From positions 62,001 to 126,000 of the forward strand of contig JAQBRE010000002.1 of the NCBI GenBank assembly GCA_028286605.1: 64,000 bases of DNA, in the 5' to 3' direction. The notes under the pieces are model-generated. The model was not told where the DNA came from. It saw nothing but the letters and a program-made list of their open reading frames with translations, and searched no databases. This stretch comes from Parcubacteria group bacterium (lineage in GTDB: Bacteria > Patescibacteria > Paceibacteria > UBA9973 > UBA2103). Positions 40,990 through 49,905 of the stretch are shown here, piece by piece (position 1 is the stretch's first letter; every line of letters begins with the position of its first letter). The position numbers and the translations under genes were made by a program.

Positions 40990-41868
40990 TTATTCTGGAG
41001 CCTCGCGATACGGATCCATGCCGTATTCCTTCACAATTGGCACTGCAGGCGTGTTCGGCGTACTAAATGAAGATGACTGACCGGGAAGATTCGACGGAAT
41101 CGGCACAGAAGCAGCGCGTGGCTGATAGGGCGGGATTACTGCGGGCGGAACGAACGCAGGTGCAATCGGCGCGGCAATCGGCATTGGTGGTGCAGGCGGC
41201 AAAACAGCGGTAGGAAGAGTAAATGGAACGCCCGTATTCGGTACGGATGATGTTTGGAATGAGCGTGCGGGCGAGGATGGCTGCCAGGTCGGTTGCGCAG
41301 TACGGATCGTCGTCGTTTCCTGCGGTGCATGAGGATGCTTGGCCATTTCTTTAGCAAGTTCCATATCGTGCACCATAGTACGGATTACCGGTTGTGCCGC
41401 AACCGGTGCTACAGGAATACTGGTGGGTGGTGGAGCGAAGGGGGCAGGAGCCGCTGGCGCGAATACCTGCATTGGCGGTGCAACTGGTCGTGCTGGCGCA
41501 GGAATAGGGGTACTGGCAAGAACTGGTGTCACAGAATCCGTACTCTGTTCCTCGTGTTGTAGCTGCTTGAAGACGCGCTCATTCACATCTGTCGTGAGTC
41601 CGCGTACCGCAGCATCAGGAATACCTGCATCACGCAGCTCCTGCACGAACTCATCCGGTGTATACACACCCAACAACATATATAGGTATGAGCGTTCGAA
41701 CACTCCCGCCTGATCAATGCGCAACAAGTATTTTGCACCTAGTTCCGCCGCTACAGCGTCACGCTGAGGACTACGTAGAAAATCTTGCAATGGTTGTGGC
41801 AACTCTTGCATCAACACGGCCATCTGCTCCGCTAAGGTTAGCTCTTCAGGAATCTGATTCTCATCCAT
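40990..41868 (-). CDS. proline-rich protein of the T4SS-like cluster
   Basis: 292 aa from ATG 41868 (MDENQIPEELTLAEQMAVLM), chosen because GATACT lies 6 nt before it. Residues 1-110 are a helical acidic domain (AVLMQELPQPLQDFLRSPQR, EFVQELRDAGIPDAAVRGLT). The rest is Pro/Ala/Thr-rich and disordered, ending KEYGMDPYREAPE. Probably a cytoplasmic adaptor; not recognised. Confidence 0.7.
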   Translation of the reverse strand: MDENQIPEELTLAEQMAVLMQELPQPLQDFLRSPQRDAVAAELGAKYLLRIDQAGVFERSYLYMLLGVYTPDEFVQELRDAGIPDAAVRGLTTDVNERVFKQLQHEEQSTDSVTPVLASTPIPAPARPVAPPMQVFAPAAPAPFAPPPTSIPVAPVAAQPVIRTMVHDMELAKEMAKHPHAPQETTTIRTAQPTWQPSSPARSFQTSSVPNTGVPFTLPTAVLPPAPPMPIAAPIAPAFVPPAVIPPYQPRAASVPIPSNLPGQSSSFSTPNTPAVPIVKEYGMDPYREAPE

Positions 41869-41908
41869 TACTGTAGTATCGCTCCTAATGTACATTATTT
41901 CCACTGAA

Positions 41909-44254
41909 CTACGCAGCTGGAGGTGGAGCATCTTCTTCTTTTTGGGCATCTATTGCCTCACTAAGCTTATCGGAAATTTCAGCTTCCTTTGCATTGCCAT
42001 CACTAATTGCTTTACCCAAATCCTTAAAAAGGCTTTCAGATTTTGTTTGCTTTAGGCTCCTCTTAATTGCATTTGATGCCTCTCTTTCTGGACGACCAGT
42101 GAGGAATCCTGGAACAAATGTACGGGCTTTCGAAAGATTATCAGCATATCTTCCCTGACGACTGCTTAGCAATATTTTTCTATCCAGAGCATCTGAATCA
42201 ACCTTGTATTTCCTCTCTTCAGCAACTTGCTTGTCGGTAATTTCCTGTAGATCGTTGCTGTATTTGTCAGCGGTTGCAAGATACTCTGCGCGTGATGTCT
42301 TGAGTTTGTCTGCATTACTTACTAGGGTAGACTTCTGTGCGGTTAGCGCATTTATCTTGGTGCTTGAGATCAATGTTTCCTGTGTTTGGCCTTGTCTGAA
42401 CAATTCATCATGATTAGCTGTTTCAGCAGCTATCTCGTTAGTAAGGCGGACATACTCTGGATCCTCTTCACCCGATGCGACCTTCTTTTCAAGATCAGAA
42501 ATTGAATTCGCATAAGAATTTCTGGCATTAACGAGAGAGTCTCTCTTATTCTTACTGTCTGTTTGTGCTGTTTTGTGAGCAGTATCAGTGTTCTTTTTCT
42601 GCTCTTTAAGAGCTTTAGCCTCAGCATCCTCTGTTGGATTTGGTTTAATCGAGTTCGCATAGTCCGTGCGCGCCTTGATATCTTTCTTCTCAATTTCGGC
42701 ATACCCGCCGGCTGCAGTTTTGCCAGGCTTACCAAGATCTATCTTTGCAGCCTTGGTAATATTTCCCGCGAACTTGGTTGCGCGAGGATCGAAGCTTGAT
42801 TTCGCACCCCTATCAGCAATCGATGCAAGCCGGCGTCCCATTTCTGTATCAGCAAGTCCTGGAGTATTGCGTATGCTGCGTCCTATAGCAGCAGACCCTG
42901 CGCCAACAGTGCGTCGTGCAACGAATGCACCGCTTCCAAACGCGACGCCGCCCGCTGTCTTTATCGCGAAGTCTGCACCCATAGCACCGAATTTCTTCGC
43001 AGCCATAAGCGCCCCAATGAGGCCGGCAATAATAAGTAAGAACACCATGATAATTCCCATGTTGTCGGTACCCGGACCGGTCAGTGCACTCGCGAGCCCA
43101 TTATTATTCGATACTGATGAAAAGCCTTCGGTTACCTTAAGATCTATAAAAATCAGCAAGAATAAAATAGGCGCGAAGAATGCCTGATGTATAAGCGTGT
43201 TCCACCAGCCTTTCGCTATTTTCTCGAGGGGCGGGAGTGCCATTCCAGCGAACCCTATCGGGGAAAGGACGATAAGGCCGGTAAGAACGACGGCGCGCCA
43301 GGCAAGCATAAGCGCCGCCGCTAAAAGAACAACCGTACCGACTATTGAGAACAGCGAAAGGCCGATTAGAACCAAGGCTTTGTTCGTGACCGTAACAGTA
43401 CCGCCAGTCTTAAGTGCGTAGATACCAGAAAGTCCGGTTGACTCCATGATGTGTCCGGCAATACCACTATTAATATTGCAGCTAGTCGTTACGCACGGGT
43501 CGGTATTTGCCTGTGCGTACAGCGCGGAGGTTAGAACGTTGGAAGTATCAATAATTGCTTCTGCAGCGAAGATACTGAAATTCAGAAGTATCGCGAAAAT
43601 TATGAGCTTCGGTATCGCTTTCTTGTCTGCAAATTTTCCCGTATCAAGGATAATGCTGATGCCCATAAGTACGAAGCCGAACAGAAGGATCAGATTTCCG
43701 ATATCGCGCAGTATTCCCCAAGCAGTAAGGAGGCCTGCAGAATTTCCTATAAGAGTTGAAAATTGGAATACCGTTTTAACTATGACCCAGTTCAGCAATG
43801 TTCCTGCAATCGCAAGAATAAAGTTCGTGAAGGTAATGATGAATGTCGCCACGACATTCAAGATACAATCTCCTATGTTTGAGATTCCGCAGCCGGTGGT
43901 CGCCCCACCTCCTGCAGCAGGCGCAGGCGCTGCGGCCGCAGGTGTCGTTGCAGTAGGGGCGCCGCCGAATTCAGTCTGCGCAGCCGCAGCGCTTGCATCG
44001 ATAGCGGCATTGCTTCCAGTGAAGTTTACGCTGCCGTCAGCGTTAGTGGGTACATCTGATGCAGACAAGTTTGATAATCCAGACGCATCAGGAAGCGTGG
44101 CAGTTACGTTTCCAATACCAGTCGATGCCGGAGGCGTAGCTGCCGGAGGTGTTGCGGCCTGCGCATGTACAAGCGTTGGTGCGACAACAAAGAGCGCCGC
44201 GAACAGCAGCGTTCCTGTCAGAAGCGAGCGAATTCCTAGAGCGAAAGTTCTCAT
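41909..44254 (-). CDS. VirB6/TrbL-like polytopic protein with long cytoplasmic tail
   Basis: 781 aa. Signal peptide ending VHAQA, an Ala/Pro/Thr-rich region containing VPTNADGSVNFTG, then about six to seven membrane helices (residues about 135-460: FIITFTNFILAIAGTLLNWV, ILLFGFVLMGISIILDTG, LIGLSLFSIVGTVVLLAAAL, LSPIGFAGMALPPLEKIAKG, MGIIMVFLLIIAGLIGALMA). The last 300 residues are a Lys/Glu/Ala-rich coiled coil (for example EDAEAKALKEQKKNTDTAHK). Matches the CPR T4SS VirB6/TrbL position. Confidence 0.82.
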   Translation of the reverse strand: MRTFALGIRSLLTGTLLFAALFVVAPTLVHAQAATPPAATPPASTGIGNVTATLPDASGLSNLSASDVPTNADGSVNFTGSNAAIDASAAAAQTEFGGAPTATTPAAAAPAPAAGGGATTGCGISNIGDCILNVVATFIITFTNFILAIAGTLLNWVIVKTVFQFSTLIGNSAGLLTAWGILRDIGNLILLFGFVLMGISIILDTGKFADKKAIPKLIIFAILLNFSIFAAEAIIDTSNVLTSALYAQANTDPCVTTSCNINSGIAGHIMESTGLSGIYALKTGGTVTVTNKALVLIGLSLFSIVGTVVLLAAALMLAWRAVVLTGLIVLSPIGFAGMALPPLEKIAKGWWNTLIHQAFFAPILFLLIFIDLKVTEGFSSVSNNNGLASALTGPGTDNMGIIMVFLLIIAGLIGALMAAKKFGAMGADFAIKTAGGVAFGSGAFVARRTVGAGSAAIGRSIRNTPGLADTEMGRRLASIADRGAKSSFDPRATKFAGNITKAAKIDLGKPGKTAAGGYAEIEKKDIKARTDYANSIKPNPTEDAEAKALKEQKKNTDTAHKTAQTDSKNKRDSLVNARNSYANSISDLEKKVASGEEDPEYVRLTNEIAAETANHDELFRQGQTQETLISSTKINALTAQKSTLVSNADKLKTSRAEYLATADKYSNDLQEITDKQVAEERKYKVDSDALDRKILLSSRQGRYADNLSKARTFVPGFLTGRPEREASNAIKRSLKQTKSESLFKDLGKAISDGNAKEAEISDKLSEAIDAQKEEDAPPPAA

Positions 44255-44260
44255 AGGTGG

Positions 44261-45826
44261 TTATATGCTCGTGCTGCAGAGTCCTGAAAGCGTCGTGTAG
44301 AGCGAAGTAGTGCTGCCCACGGCGGGATTACTTTGTATTTGAGCATCAATACTATCAGTGGTCTGTATATATCCGCCTGTTGTGGTGGCAATAAGGTTCT
44401 GGTATTGCGTGGATACCGCAGCAAGTACTGAAGGATCGGTGGAAGCTGCCGCTGCGTTTGCTGCGGTGCTTATAGTGGTGAGCGCACTGACGGCAGCGTT
44501 CCCGCGAGCAATATTCGTGTTTGACAACGTCAGCGCTGCCGCAACCTTTGGATCAGAGCTTATGCAGCTCCGTGCAATTGATTGGAGTTTCTGCCAATTG
44601 GCAAGATATGCTTGCGCCGTTCCAATATCGTTCGTCACGCTTTGTACGAACCCTGCAGCAAGACCCGGCTGTGCATACTGCGAAGGGTTTGTCGCTTGAG
44701 CAAGCGGTGATAGGCCACCACCCGCAGAAGGTTGTGAAACACCAGAGAGACCAACGGCGCCCACCACCTGAGTTACGAGCTGGCTTGCAAGCGCGCCAAC
44801 GATTTCATTTATGGAATTAGCGAGCTCAAGCTGACGAAGAGGAGATGTGGCCGTTATGCCGAGCGTGTTTTCAATAACCGTACCCGGTGTTCTGATGGAG
44901 TTGGAAGTGCAGTTATCTGCGCTGCTAAGGGACGTTAGGGAGGAGGTGTCGACATTGCTGAGTGAGCCGCCACTGTAATCAACGCTGCCATCAGCGTTAG
45001 TGGGAACACTGAGAGGACCGTTAAGTGCTGATGGGTCTGTTATTTTTGTCGTTACGGGACCTATACCAGATGAAGTTTTTGATGCGGTGGACGTACAAGA
45101 ACCACGCCATGACATGAAGCCCTTTCCCCAGTTCAATTCATTCAAACGATTCGTGGTTGCTGCATAGACCGTCGCATTAAGCGCTTGCTGTTGTGAGTAG
45201 GCTGCACCATAAGGATTGTTCTGATTGTTTCCAACCGCGGCGAACCATGCATTGAAGCCGCCATTCGATGCGAATTTGCCAGCCAGGAAGCCTGCAGGAT
45301 TATTGCTGAATTGGTTAAGACTATACCCGCCAGTCACTGATCTTCCGGTGGAACTGTAATACTCGTTGCGCAAACCCTGCGAGACCACATCCTGGAATGG
45401 TGACTTCACTCCCCCGCTCGTATTATTAGCAATCGCATTAAAGAAGCTATTTGCAACCCCATCGCTCACACCCAGAAGATTCTGATTAATGTTCGTTACG
45501 AATGAAGGCGAGCCGTTGAAACCAGAATTAATCCAGGTAATCATACTCTTCGTAATAGCCTGAATAACAGCTTTTGCGACGGCCCACGCAATACCGTTCA
45601 ATATTTTTGTTATGACTGTTTGCGCCGTGGTATTACCTGCAGTAATACCAGCAGGGACTGCTGTAGCGCTAATGGCAGCAAGGACAGCAACATCAGTAAC
45701 CGGAAGCTGCGCATGTGCGTATTCAACAGAGTCTGGAAGTATAGGAGCAAAACTCAATGTACAAACAAGCATCAAACAGCTAGCCGCAATGCCGAGACGA
45801 ACGGATGTTTTTCGGTAGAGGCTCAT
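44261..45826 (-). CDS. large exported protein of the T4SS-like cluster
   Basis: 521 aa. Signal peptide ending YAHAQ, then a Ser/Thr/Asn/Gly-rich sequence with helical blocks (VITKILNGIAWAVAKAVIQA) and a later Ala/Leu-rich part. Contains VPTNADGSVDYSG, almost the same peptide as in the neighbouring VirB6-like protein. A few Cys (GSCTS, DNCTS, RSCISS, GLCSTS). Overlaps the upstream gene by 4 bp (ATGA). Likely a surface or channel component; not recognised. Confidence 0.72.
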   Translation of the reverse strand: MSLYRKTSVRLGIAASCLMLVCTLSFAPILPDSVEYAHAQLPVTDVAVLAAISATAVPAGITAGNTTAQTVITKILNGIAWAVAKAVIQAITKSMITWINSGFNGSPSFVTNINQNLLGVSDGVANSFFNAIANNTSGGVKSPFQDVVSQGLRNEYYSSTGRSVTGGYSLNQFSNNPAGFLAGKFASNGGFNAWFAAVGNNQNNPYGAAYSQQQALNATVYAATTNRLNELNWGKGFMSWRGSCTSTASKTSSGIGPVTTKITDPSALNGPLSVPTNADGSVDYSGGSLSNVDTSSLTSLSSADNCTSNSIRTPGTVIENTLGITATSPLRQLELANSINEIVGALASQLVTQVVGAVGLSGVSQPSAGGGLSPLAQATNPSQYAQPGLAAGFVQSVTNDIGTAQAYLANWQKLQSIARSCISSDPKVAAALTLSNTNIARGNAAVSALTTISTAANAAAASTDPSVLAAVSTQYQNLIATTTGGYIQTTDSIDAQIQSNPAVGSTTSLYTTLSGLCSTSI

Positions 45827-46845
45827 TGTGTTTGAGAAGCGCGCGCGACGCTTACGATCAGTGCGCCAGGTGTGCCTGGTGCAGGCTCTCCACCACTAGC
45901 GATGATTGCCTGCGCGAGGCTTTGAAATGTTGTGACGATAGTCTGCGATGTTGGTACGTAGAGCGAGAGTGATCCGAGAACTGCAAGCGGATCTTTACTG
46001 TAATTATTCACGGCGTTTGTTGAGCGCGCGAGCGTATCGAACGATTGCACGAGCGCGAGGTGCTGTGCGGCAAGTGCGGGCGGAACGGGCACTTGGATAA
46101 GATCTTTCGTGATTTTTGTATACGAAGCACCAAGCACGACAAGCTGCGCTTGTGCTTTCGTATCATTGTTCTGAAGGAATCCCTGCATGAGCGGTACCGG
46201 TTCAGCACTGCCCGAAGTAACATCATCCGAACGGAACACTTGTTCTATTGCTGCGGCATATCCAAGGACGGTCGCTGTTGGTGACACATGTATAGAAATG
46301 GAGGTATAGGGAGAAATAAGAAGCGCGCTCGCTTTCTTGCTGTAGCTCGCAAGAAGCTGCGTTTCTAGTGCCTGTTGCTGGGTATCGGTAAGCGCGCTGC
46401 CGTCGCCACTGGCTGCCTCAAAATCCTGCATGAACTCCTGACCGAACTGATCGGTGAGGCTGCCTGGTGCTGGGTCGGGGCCAGGAACTTCCGAACCAGC
46501 GTCAGCAGGATTTATGGGTGTGTCTTGTACGGGAGTAGGAACAGATGCAGAAGTTTTCGGCGTAACGAGACCCTTGCTTACCGCTTCGCTGTCGGTGAGC
46601 GTTGCGCTAACAGAGTGCGCATTGTTGGGATCAGTACCGTAGAGCGCTTCTTGCCAGTCCGGCAAGCCGTCGTTATCAGAATCTTTCGCTGAGTATGCTT
46701 TGAGTAGCTCATCAGTAGATTGCGCGTTCGCGATCTTGCTTGAGAAAAACGGGACGGGCCCTGAAGAAATGTAGGCGCAGCCAACGAGCACCACTGAAAG
46801 TGCAGAGGCTGCGATGATACGGACCGTTCGAGAAGAAAACGCCAT
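45823..46845 (-). CDS. lipoprotein-like exported protein with calcium-binding-type repeat
   Basis: 340 aa from ATG 46845 (MAFSSRTVRIIAASALSVVL), signal peptide with a lipobox-like VGCAY (Cys at about residue 23). The mature start includes KDSDNDGLPDWQEALYGTDP, the thrombospondin type 3 / EF-hand-like repeat that binds calcium. A long Ala/Gln/Thr-rich helical domain follows. First gene of the T4SS-like operon. The extended -10 (TGG-TACTAT) is 13 nt upstream. Confidence 0.72.
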   Translation of the reverse strand: MAFSSRTVRIIAASALSVVLVGCAYISSGPVPFFSSKIANAQSTDELLKAYSAKDSDNDGLPDWQEALYGTDPNNAHSVSATLTDSEAVSKGLVTPKTSASVPTPVQDTPINPADAGSEVPGPDPAPGSLTDQFGQEFMQDFEAASGDGSALTDTQQQALETQLLASYSKKASALLISPYTSISIHVSPTATVLGYAAAIEQVFRSDDVTSGSAEPVPLMQGFLQNNDTKAQAQLVVLGASYTKITKDLIQVPVPPALAAQHLALVQSFDTLARSTNAVNNYSKDPLAVLGSLSLYVPTSQTIVTTFQSLAQAIIASGGEPAPGTPGALIVSVARASQTQ

Positions 46846-46858
46846 AATTACTAAGCAA

Positions 46859-46867
46859 ATAGTACCA
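46859..46867 (-). promoter_or_regulatory. extended -10 of the T4SS-like operon
   Basis: On the minus strand TGG-TACTAT, 13 nt before ATG 46845. Confidence 0.5.
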
Positions 46868-46868
46868 T

Positions 46869-46891
46869 GAGCGCTGCGTGAAGCAGCGCTC
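46869..46891. terminator. hairpin between rsmA and the T4SS-like operon
   Basis: GAGCGCTGC, loop GTGAA, GCAGCGCTC; without a T tract, so weak as a terminator of rsmA. Confidence 0.45.
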
Positions 46892-46922
46892 AACCATATA
46901 TGGTGTGTATTACTTTCGTAGC

Positions 46923-47711
46923 TTATGCGAGAAACTCCGCGAGTCTTCGCCACGTGCCAAGTGAAACGTCTTCCGGACGGATGTCTTTATTCAGTGCAGC
47001 ACTCTCGAAGGCACTCGCGATACGTTCTGCAGGCGCGACGACCTCAAGATTCTTCGCCAATCGCTTTCGTTTATGGGCAAAGCCCGCACGAAGTATGGAA
47101 AAGAAGGCTTCTTCCTGGCCAGGCTTGGAAAACATGGCCGGATCGATGTCTCGGATGGCGAGAACAGCGGAATCGACGTTGGGCGCGGGGCGGAACGCCC
47201 CGCGCGGTACGGTAAAGCAGTATTCAGGCCGTCCGAAGACCTTCACGGCCAGCGAAAGCAGGCTTTCCTTCTTGCTACGGGCGATACGCTCAGCCACCTC
47301 CTTCTGAACGAGAAGTGTCATAGAGGCTGGCTTATGTGTTGCGGTAAGGAACGCGCGGATAATCTCACCGGTGATGTAGTACGGAATGTTCGCAATCAGG
47401 TGGTACTCCCCTTTTATGGTCGAAGGATCGAATTCACGAACGTCGCCATGAATGAGTTTGAGCGATCCGTTCGCGATTTCTGTGGCGAACGTCTCTTCGA
47501 GCTGCGGCGCAAGCGTGTCGTCTGCTTCTATGGCAATGACGTTTTTTACATGCGTACTCGCGAGCAGTGCGCGCGTAAGCATACCGGTACCGGGACCGAT
47601 CTCGAATACGGTTGCGCCTTCGGGCAGCTTCGCTACGTCTACGATACGCTCCGCTATTTGCGGATGCATCAGGAAGTTCTGACCGAGGGATTTCTTCGCG
47701 ATGAATGCCAT
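46923..47711 (-). CDS. rsmA: 16S rRNA dimethyladenosine transferase RsmA/KsgA
   Basis: 262 aa from ATG 47711 (MAFIAKKSLGQNFLMHPQIA). SAM site VFEIGPGTGMLTRALL, acidic loop VIAIEADDTLAPQL, and the N6-adenine motif LIANIPYYITGEIIRAFL. Dimethylates two adenines near the 3' end of 16S rRNA. Starts 7 bp after the pcrA stop. Confidence 0.95.
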   Translation of the reverse strand: MAFIAKKSLGQNFLMHPQIAERIVDVAKLPEGATVFEIGPGTGMLTRALLASTHVKNVIAIEADDTLAPQLEETFATEIANGSLKLIHGDVREFDPSTIKGEYHLIANIPYYITGEIIRAFLTATHKPASMTLLVQKEVAERIARSKKESLLSLAVKVFGRPEYCFTVPRGAFRPAPNVDSAVLAIRDIDPAMFSKPGQEEAFFSILRAGFAHKRKRLAKNLEVVAPAERIASAFESAALNKDIRPEDVSLGTWRRLAEFLA

Positions 47712-47718
47712 GACTCTA

Positions 47719-49674
47719 TTATGCCTCGATAATCTCTTCCGGACCGAACGCACCAGCATCGACGAAATGCGTGAGCCCTGGATCAATGTCTCGAATGAAT
47801 TGCGAAGGCTCGGACATGAAATCAGTTCCGTAGATGCGGCGAATGTGCGCGAGCGTAAGGAACAATCGTTTCTTCGCGCGTGTTATCGCGACGTAGAACA
47901 AACGGCGCTCCTCTTCTTCATCACGCTCCTCGTCATTCCCCATGCCTTCGTGCGGGAAGAGTCCTTCTTCTAGGCCGGTAACGAACACCGCATCGAACTC
48001 CAACCCTTTCGCTGCGTGCACGGTCATCAACGTAACGCCTGGCTTCTTTTCTTTACGATCACTCCCTTCAATTCCTTGGGGCCGATCCATTTCATCCTGA
48101 TCGCCAGCAAGCGCGGCGTCTGCAAGGAATGCAGCAATGCCTTCCATACCCGGCAATTCATCGTGACGGCTCGCAAGCGTCGCAAGCTCTTTCACGTTCT
48201 CTAATCGCTCCTGCCCATCTTCTCCTTCTTTAAGCAGTGCAGATTCCATGCCGCTTTTTTCAATGACGAGTTTTACGAATGCAGATGGCAGCGATGTTTC
48301 TGCAAGCGAACGCAAACCCTGCACGACGGCCTCAAAGCTATCTACTTTAGCTTTATCAGCGGCACGTAATTCATCACGCTTCCCCGCCACGAGCTTGCCG
48401 AGCGTAACTTTTCCGATACCGCGCGGCGGAGATTGCACAGCGCGCATGCGGTCCGCTTCCCTATCCGGTTCAAGCGCCAAGCGTATCCATGCAAGAACAT
48501 CCTTCACTTCTTTTCGATCGAAGAATCGCGTGCCAAGAAGCTTGTATGGAATGTTGCACGCAAGGAACGCTTCTTCGAGTCCGCGGCTTTGGAAGTTCGT
48601 ACGAAACAGTACGGCAATTTCTTCTGGCTTCGTACCGCGTTCAATCAGTCGGCGGCATTCGCGCGCAATCCATAACCCTTCTGCCTCTGCATTCATTGCA
48701 GGATGGATCGTGATGCGCTCACCGTCTGCATTATTCGTGACGGCATGCTTCTCTTTACGATTCTTGTTGTGCTCGATGATCTGATTCGCTGCCTCGACGA
48801 TCGTCTTCGTGGAACGATAATTATGTTCGAGCACGATGTGCTGCGCACCTTCGTATGTCTCTTCGAACTTCAGCAGGTTATCGATCGTCGCACCGCGCCA
48901 GGTATAAATAGATTGATCGATGTCCCCCACTACGAAGATGTTGCGACGATCGCCCGCGATGTACTGTGCAAGCTTTCCCTGCAGCTCATTCGTATCCTGA
49001 TACTCATCGATGTGCAGATAGTGGAATCGTTCCTGTACTTTCGCACGAATATCTTGGTGATCCCGCAGCAGGTGCATTGGCAATACGATGAGGTCGTCGA
49101 AGTCGAGAGATTTCTCTTTCTTGAGGGTCTCTTCATAGCGTGTCCATGCATCTGCGGTTATGCGCGAACGGAAACTTTCGCGCCCGTGCTTCTCACGGAA
49201 CTGTGCAAGCGTCTGCCCTTCTCCCTTCGCTTTGGAAATACGCGAAAGGATTGCATTAGGCGGTACTTCTTTCGGGTCTACATCCATCGCTTTCAATGCT
49301 TCGCGTATCGCGCTTTTGGAATCGTCGCGATCGAAGATGCTGAAATAGCGCGGCACACCTATAACACTGCCGTAGGTCTGGAGTAATTCGCGGCCAAGGC
49401 CGTGGAACGTTGCGACGAATGGCAGCGGACTGTCCGGAAGACGCTGCATAAGGCGTTCGCGCATCTCACGGGCTGCCTTGTTGGTGAAGGTGACGGCAAG
49501 AATCTTATCGGCAGGCACGCCCTGGCGTATAAGGTGGTAGATACGGGTCGTAAGGACAGCCGTCTTGCCGGACCCGGCGCCCGCGAGCACGGAAACCGGG
49601 CCGGTTGTGGTGAGTACTGCTTCTTTCTGGCGAGGGTTCAGGTGTGAAACGTACTCGGGCTGCAAATGATCCAT
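47719..49674 (-). CDS. pcrA: UvrD/PcrA-type DNA helicase
   Basis: 651 aa from ATG 49674 (MDHLQPEYVSHLNPRQKEAV). Superfamily 1A motifs: Q motif LNPRQKEAV, Walker A SVLAGAGSGKTAVLTTRI, GRELLQTYG region, Walker B YLHIDEYQDTNELQGKL, QSIYTWRGA, LEHNYRSTKTIVEAAN, VTLMTVHAAKGLEFDAVFVT, and RRLFYVAITRAKKRLFLT. Used in repair and removal of proteins from DNA. The extended -10 TGC-TATAGT ends 6 nt before this ATG, so longer in-frame starts (49746) are unlikely. Confidence 0.93.
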   Translation of the reverse strand: MDHLQPEYVSHLNPRQKEAVLTTTGPVSVLAGAGSGKTAVLTTRIYHLIRQGVPADKILAVTFTNKAAREMRERLMQRLPDSPLPFVATFHGLGRELLQTYGSVIGVPRYFSIFDRDDSKSAIREALKAMDVDPKEVPPNAILSRISKAKGEGQTLAQFREKHGRESFRSRITADAWTRYEETLKKEKSLDFDDLIVLPMHLLRDHQDIRAKVQERFHYLHIDEYQDTNELQGKLAQYIAGDRRNIFVVGDIDQSIYTWRGATIDNLLKFEETYEGAQHIVLEHNYRSTKTIVEAANQIIEHNKNRKEKHAVTNNADGERITIHPAMNAEAEGLWIARECRRLIERGTKPEEIAVLFRTNFQSRGLEEAFLACNIPYKLLGTRFFDRKEVKDVLAWIRLALEPDREADRMRAVQSPPRGIGKVTLGKLVAGKRDELRAADKAKVDSFEAVVQGLRSLAETSLPSAFVKLVIEKSGMESALLKEGEDGQERLENVKELATLASRHDELPGMEGIAAFLADAALAGDQDEMDRPQGIEGSDRKEKKPGVTLMTVHAAKGLEFDAVFVTGLEEGLFPHEGMGNDEERDEEEERRLFYVAITRAKKRLFLTLAHIRRIYGTDFMSEPSQFIRDIDPGLTHFVDAGAFGPEEIIEA

Positions 49675-49680
49675 CTGCTC

Positions 49681-49689
49681 ACTATAGCA
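49681..49689 (-). promoter_or_regulatory. extended -10 of pcrA
   Basis: On the minus strand TGC-TATAGT, then 6 nt, then ATG 49674: leaderless. Confidence 0.6.
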
Positions 49690-49784
49690 AAGTGCTTCTC
49701 CCCAGGTAAAATCAGGCATATTTTTTGACTTTTTGTCAGAATTCATGTCTTGTTCACCTTACACACAGGTACCTTGTCAACCCG

Positions 49785-49812
49785 TTGACCGCCCCTAGGG
49801 GGCGGGTATACT
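49785..49812 (+). promoter_or_regulatory. promoter of the LysM/M23 gene
   Basis: TTGACC, 16-bp spacer (itself a GCCCCTAGGGGGC palindrome), TATACT. Transcription should begin near 49819, about 90 nt before the ATT discussed below. Confidence 0.65.
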
Positions 49813-49905
49813 TACGAGGTTGTTAGATACTGTTGTACTCAAGAAGTGGCCTAGGTAAGCCATTTTTGTATTCTGAAGATTGACTGAAGATCCCTCCGCC
49901 CACGT

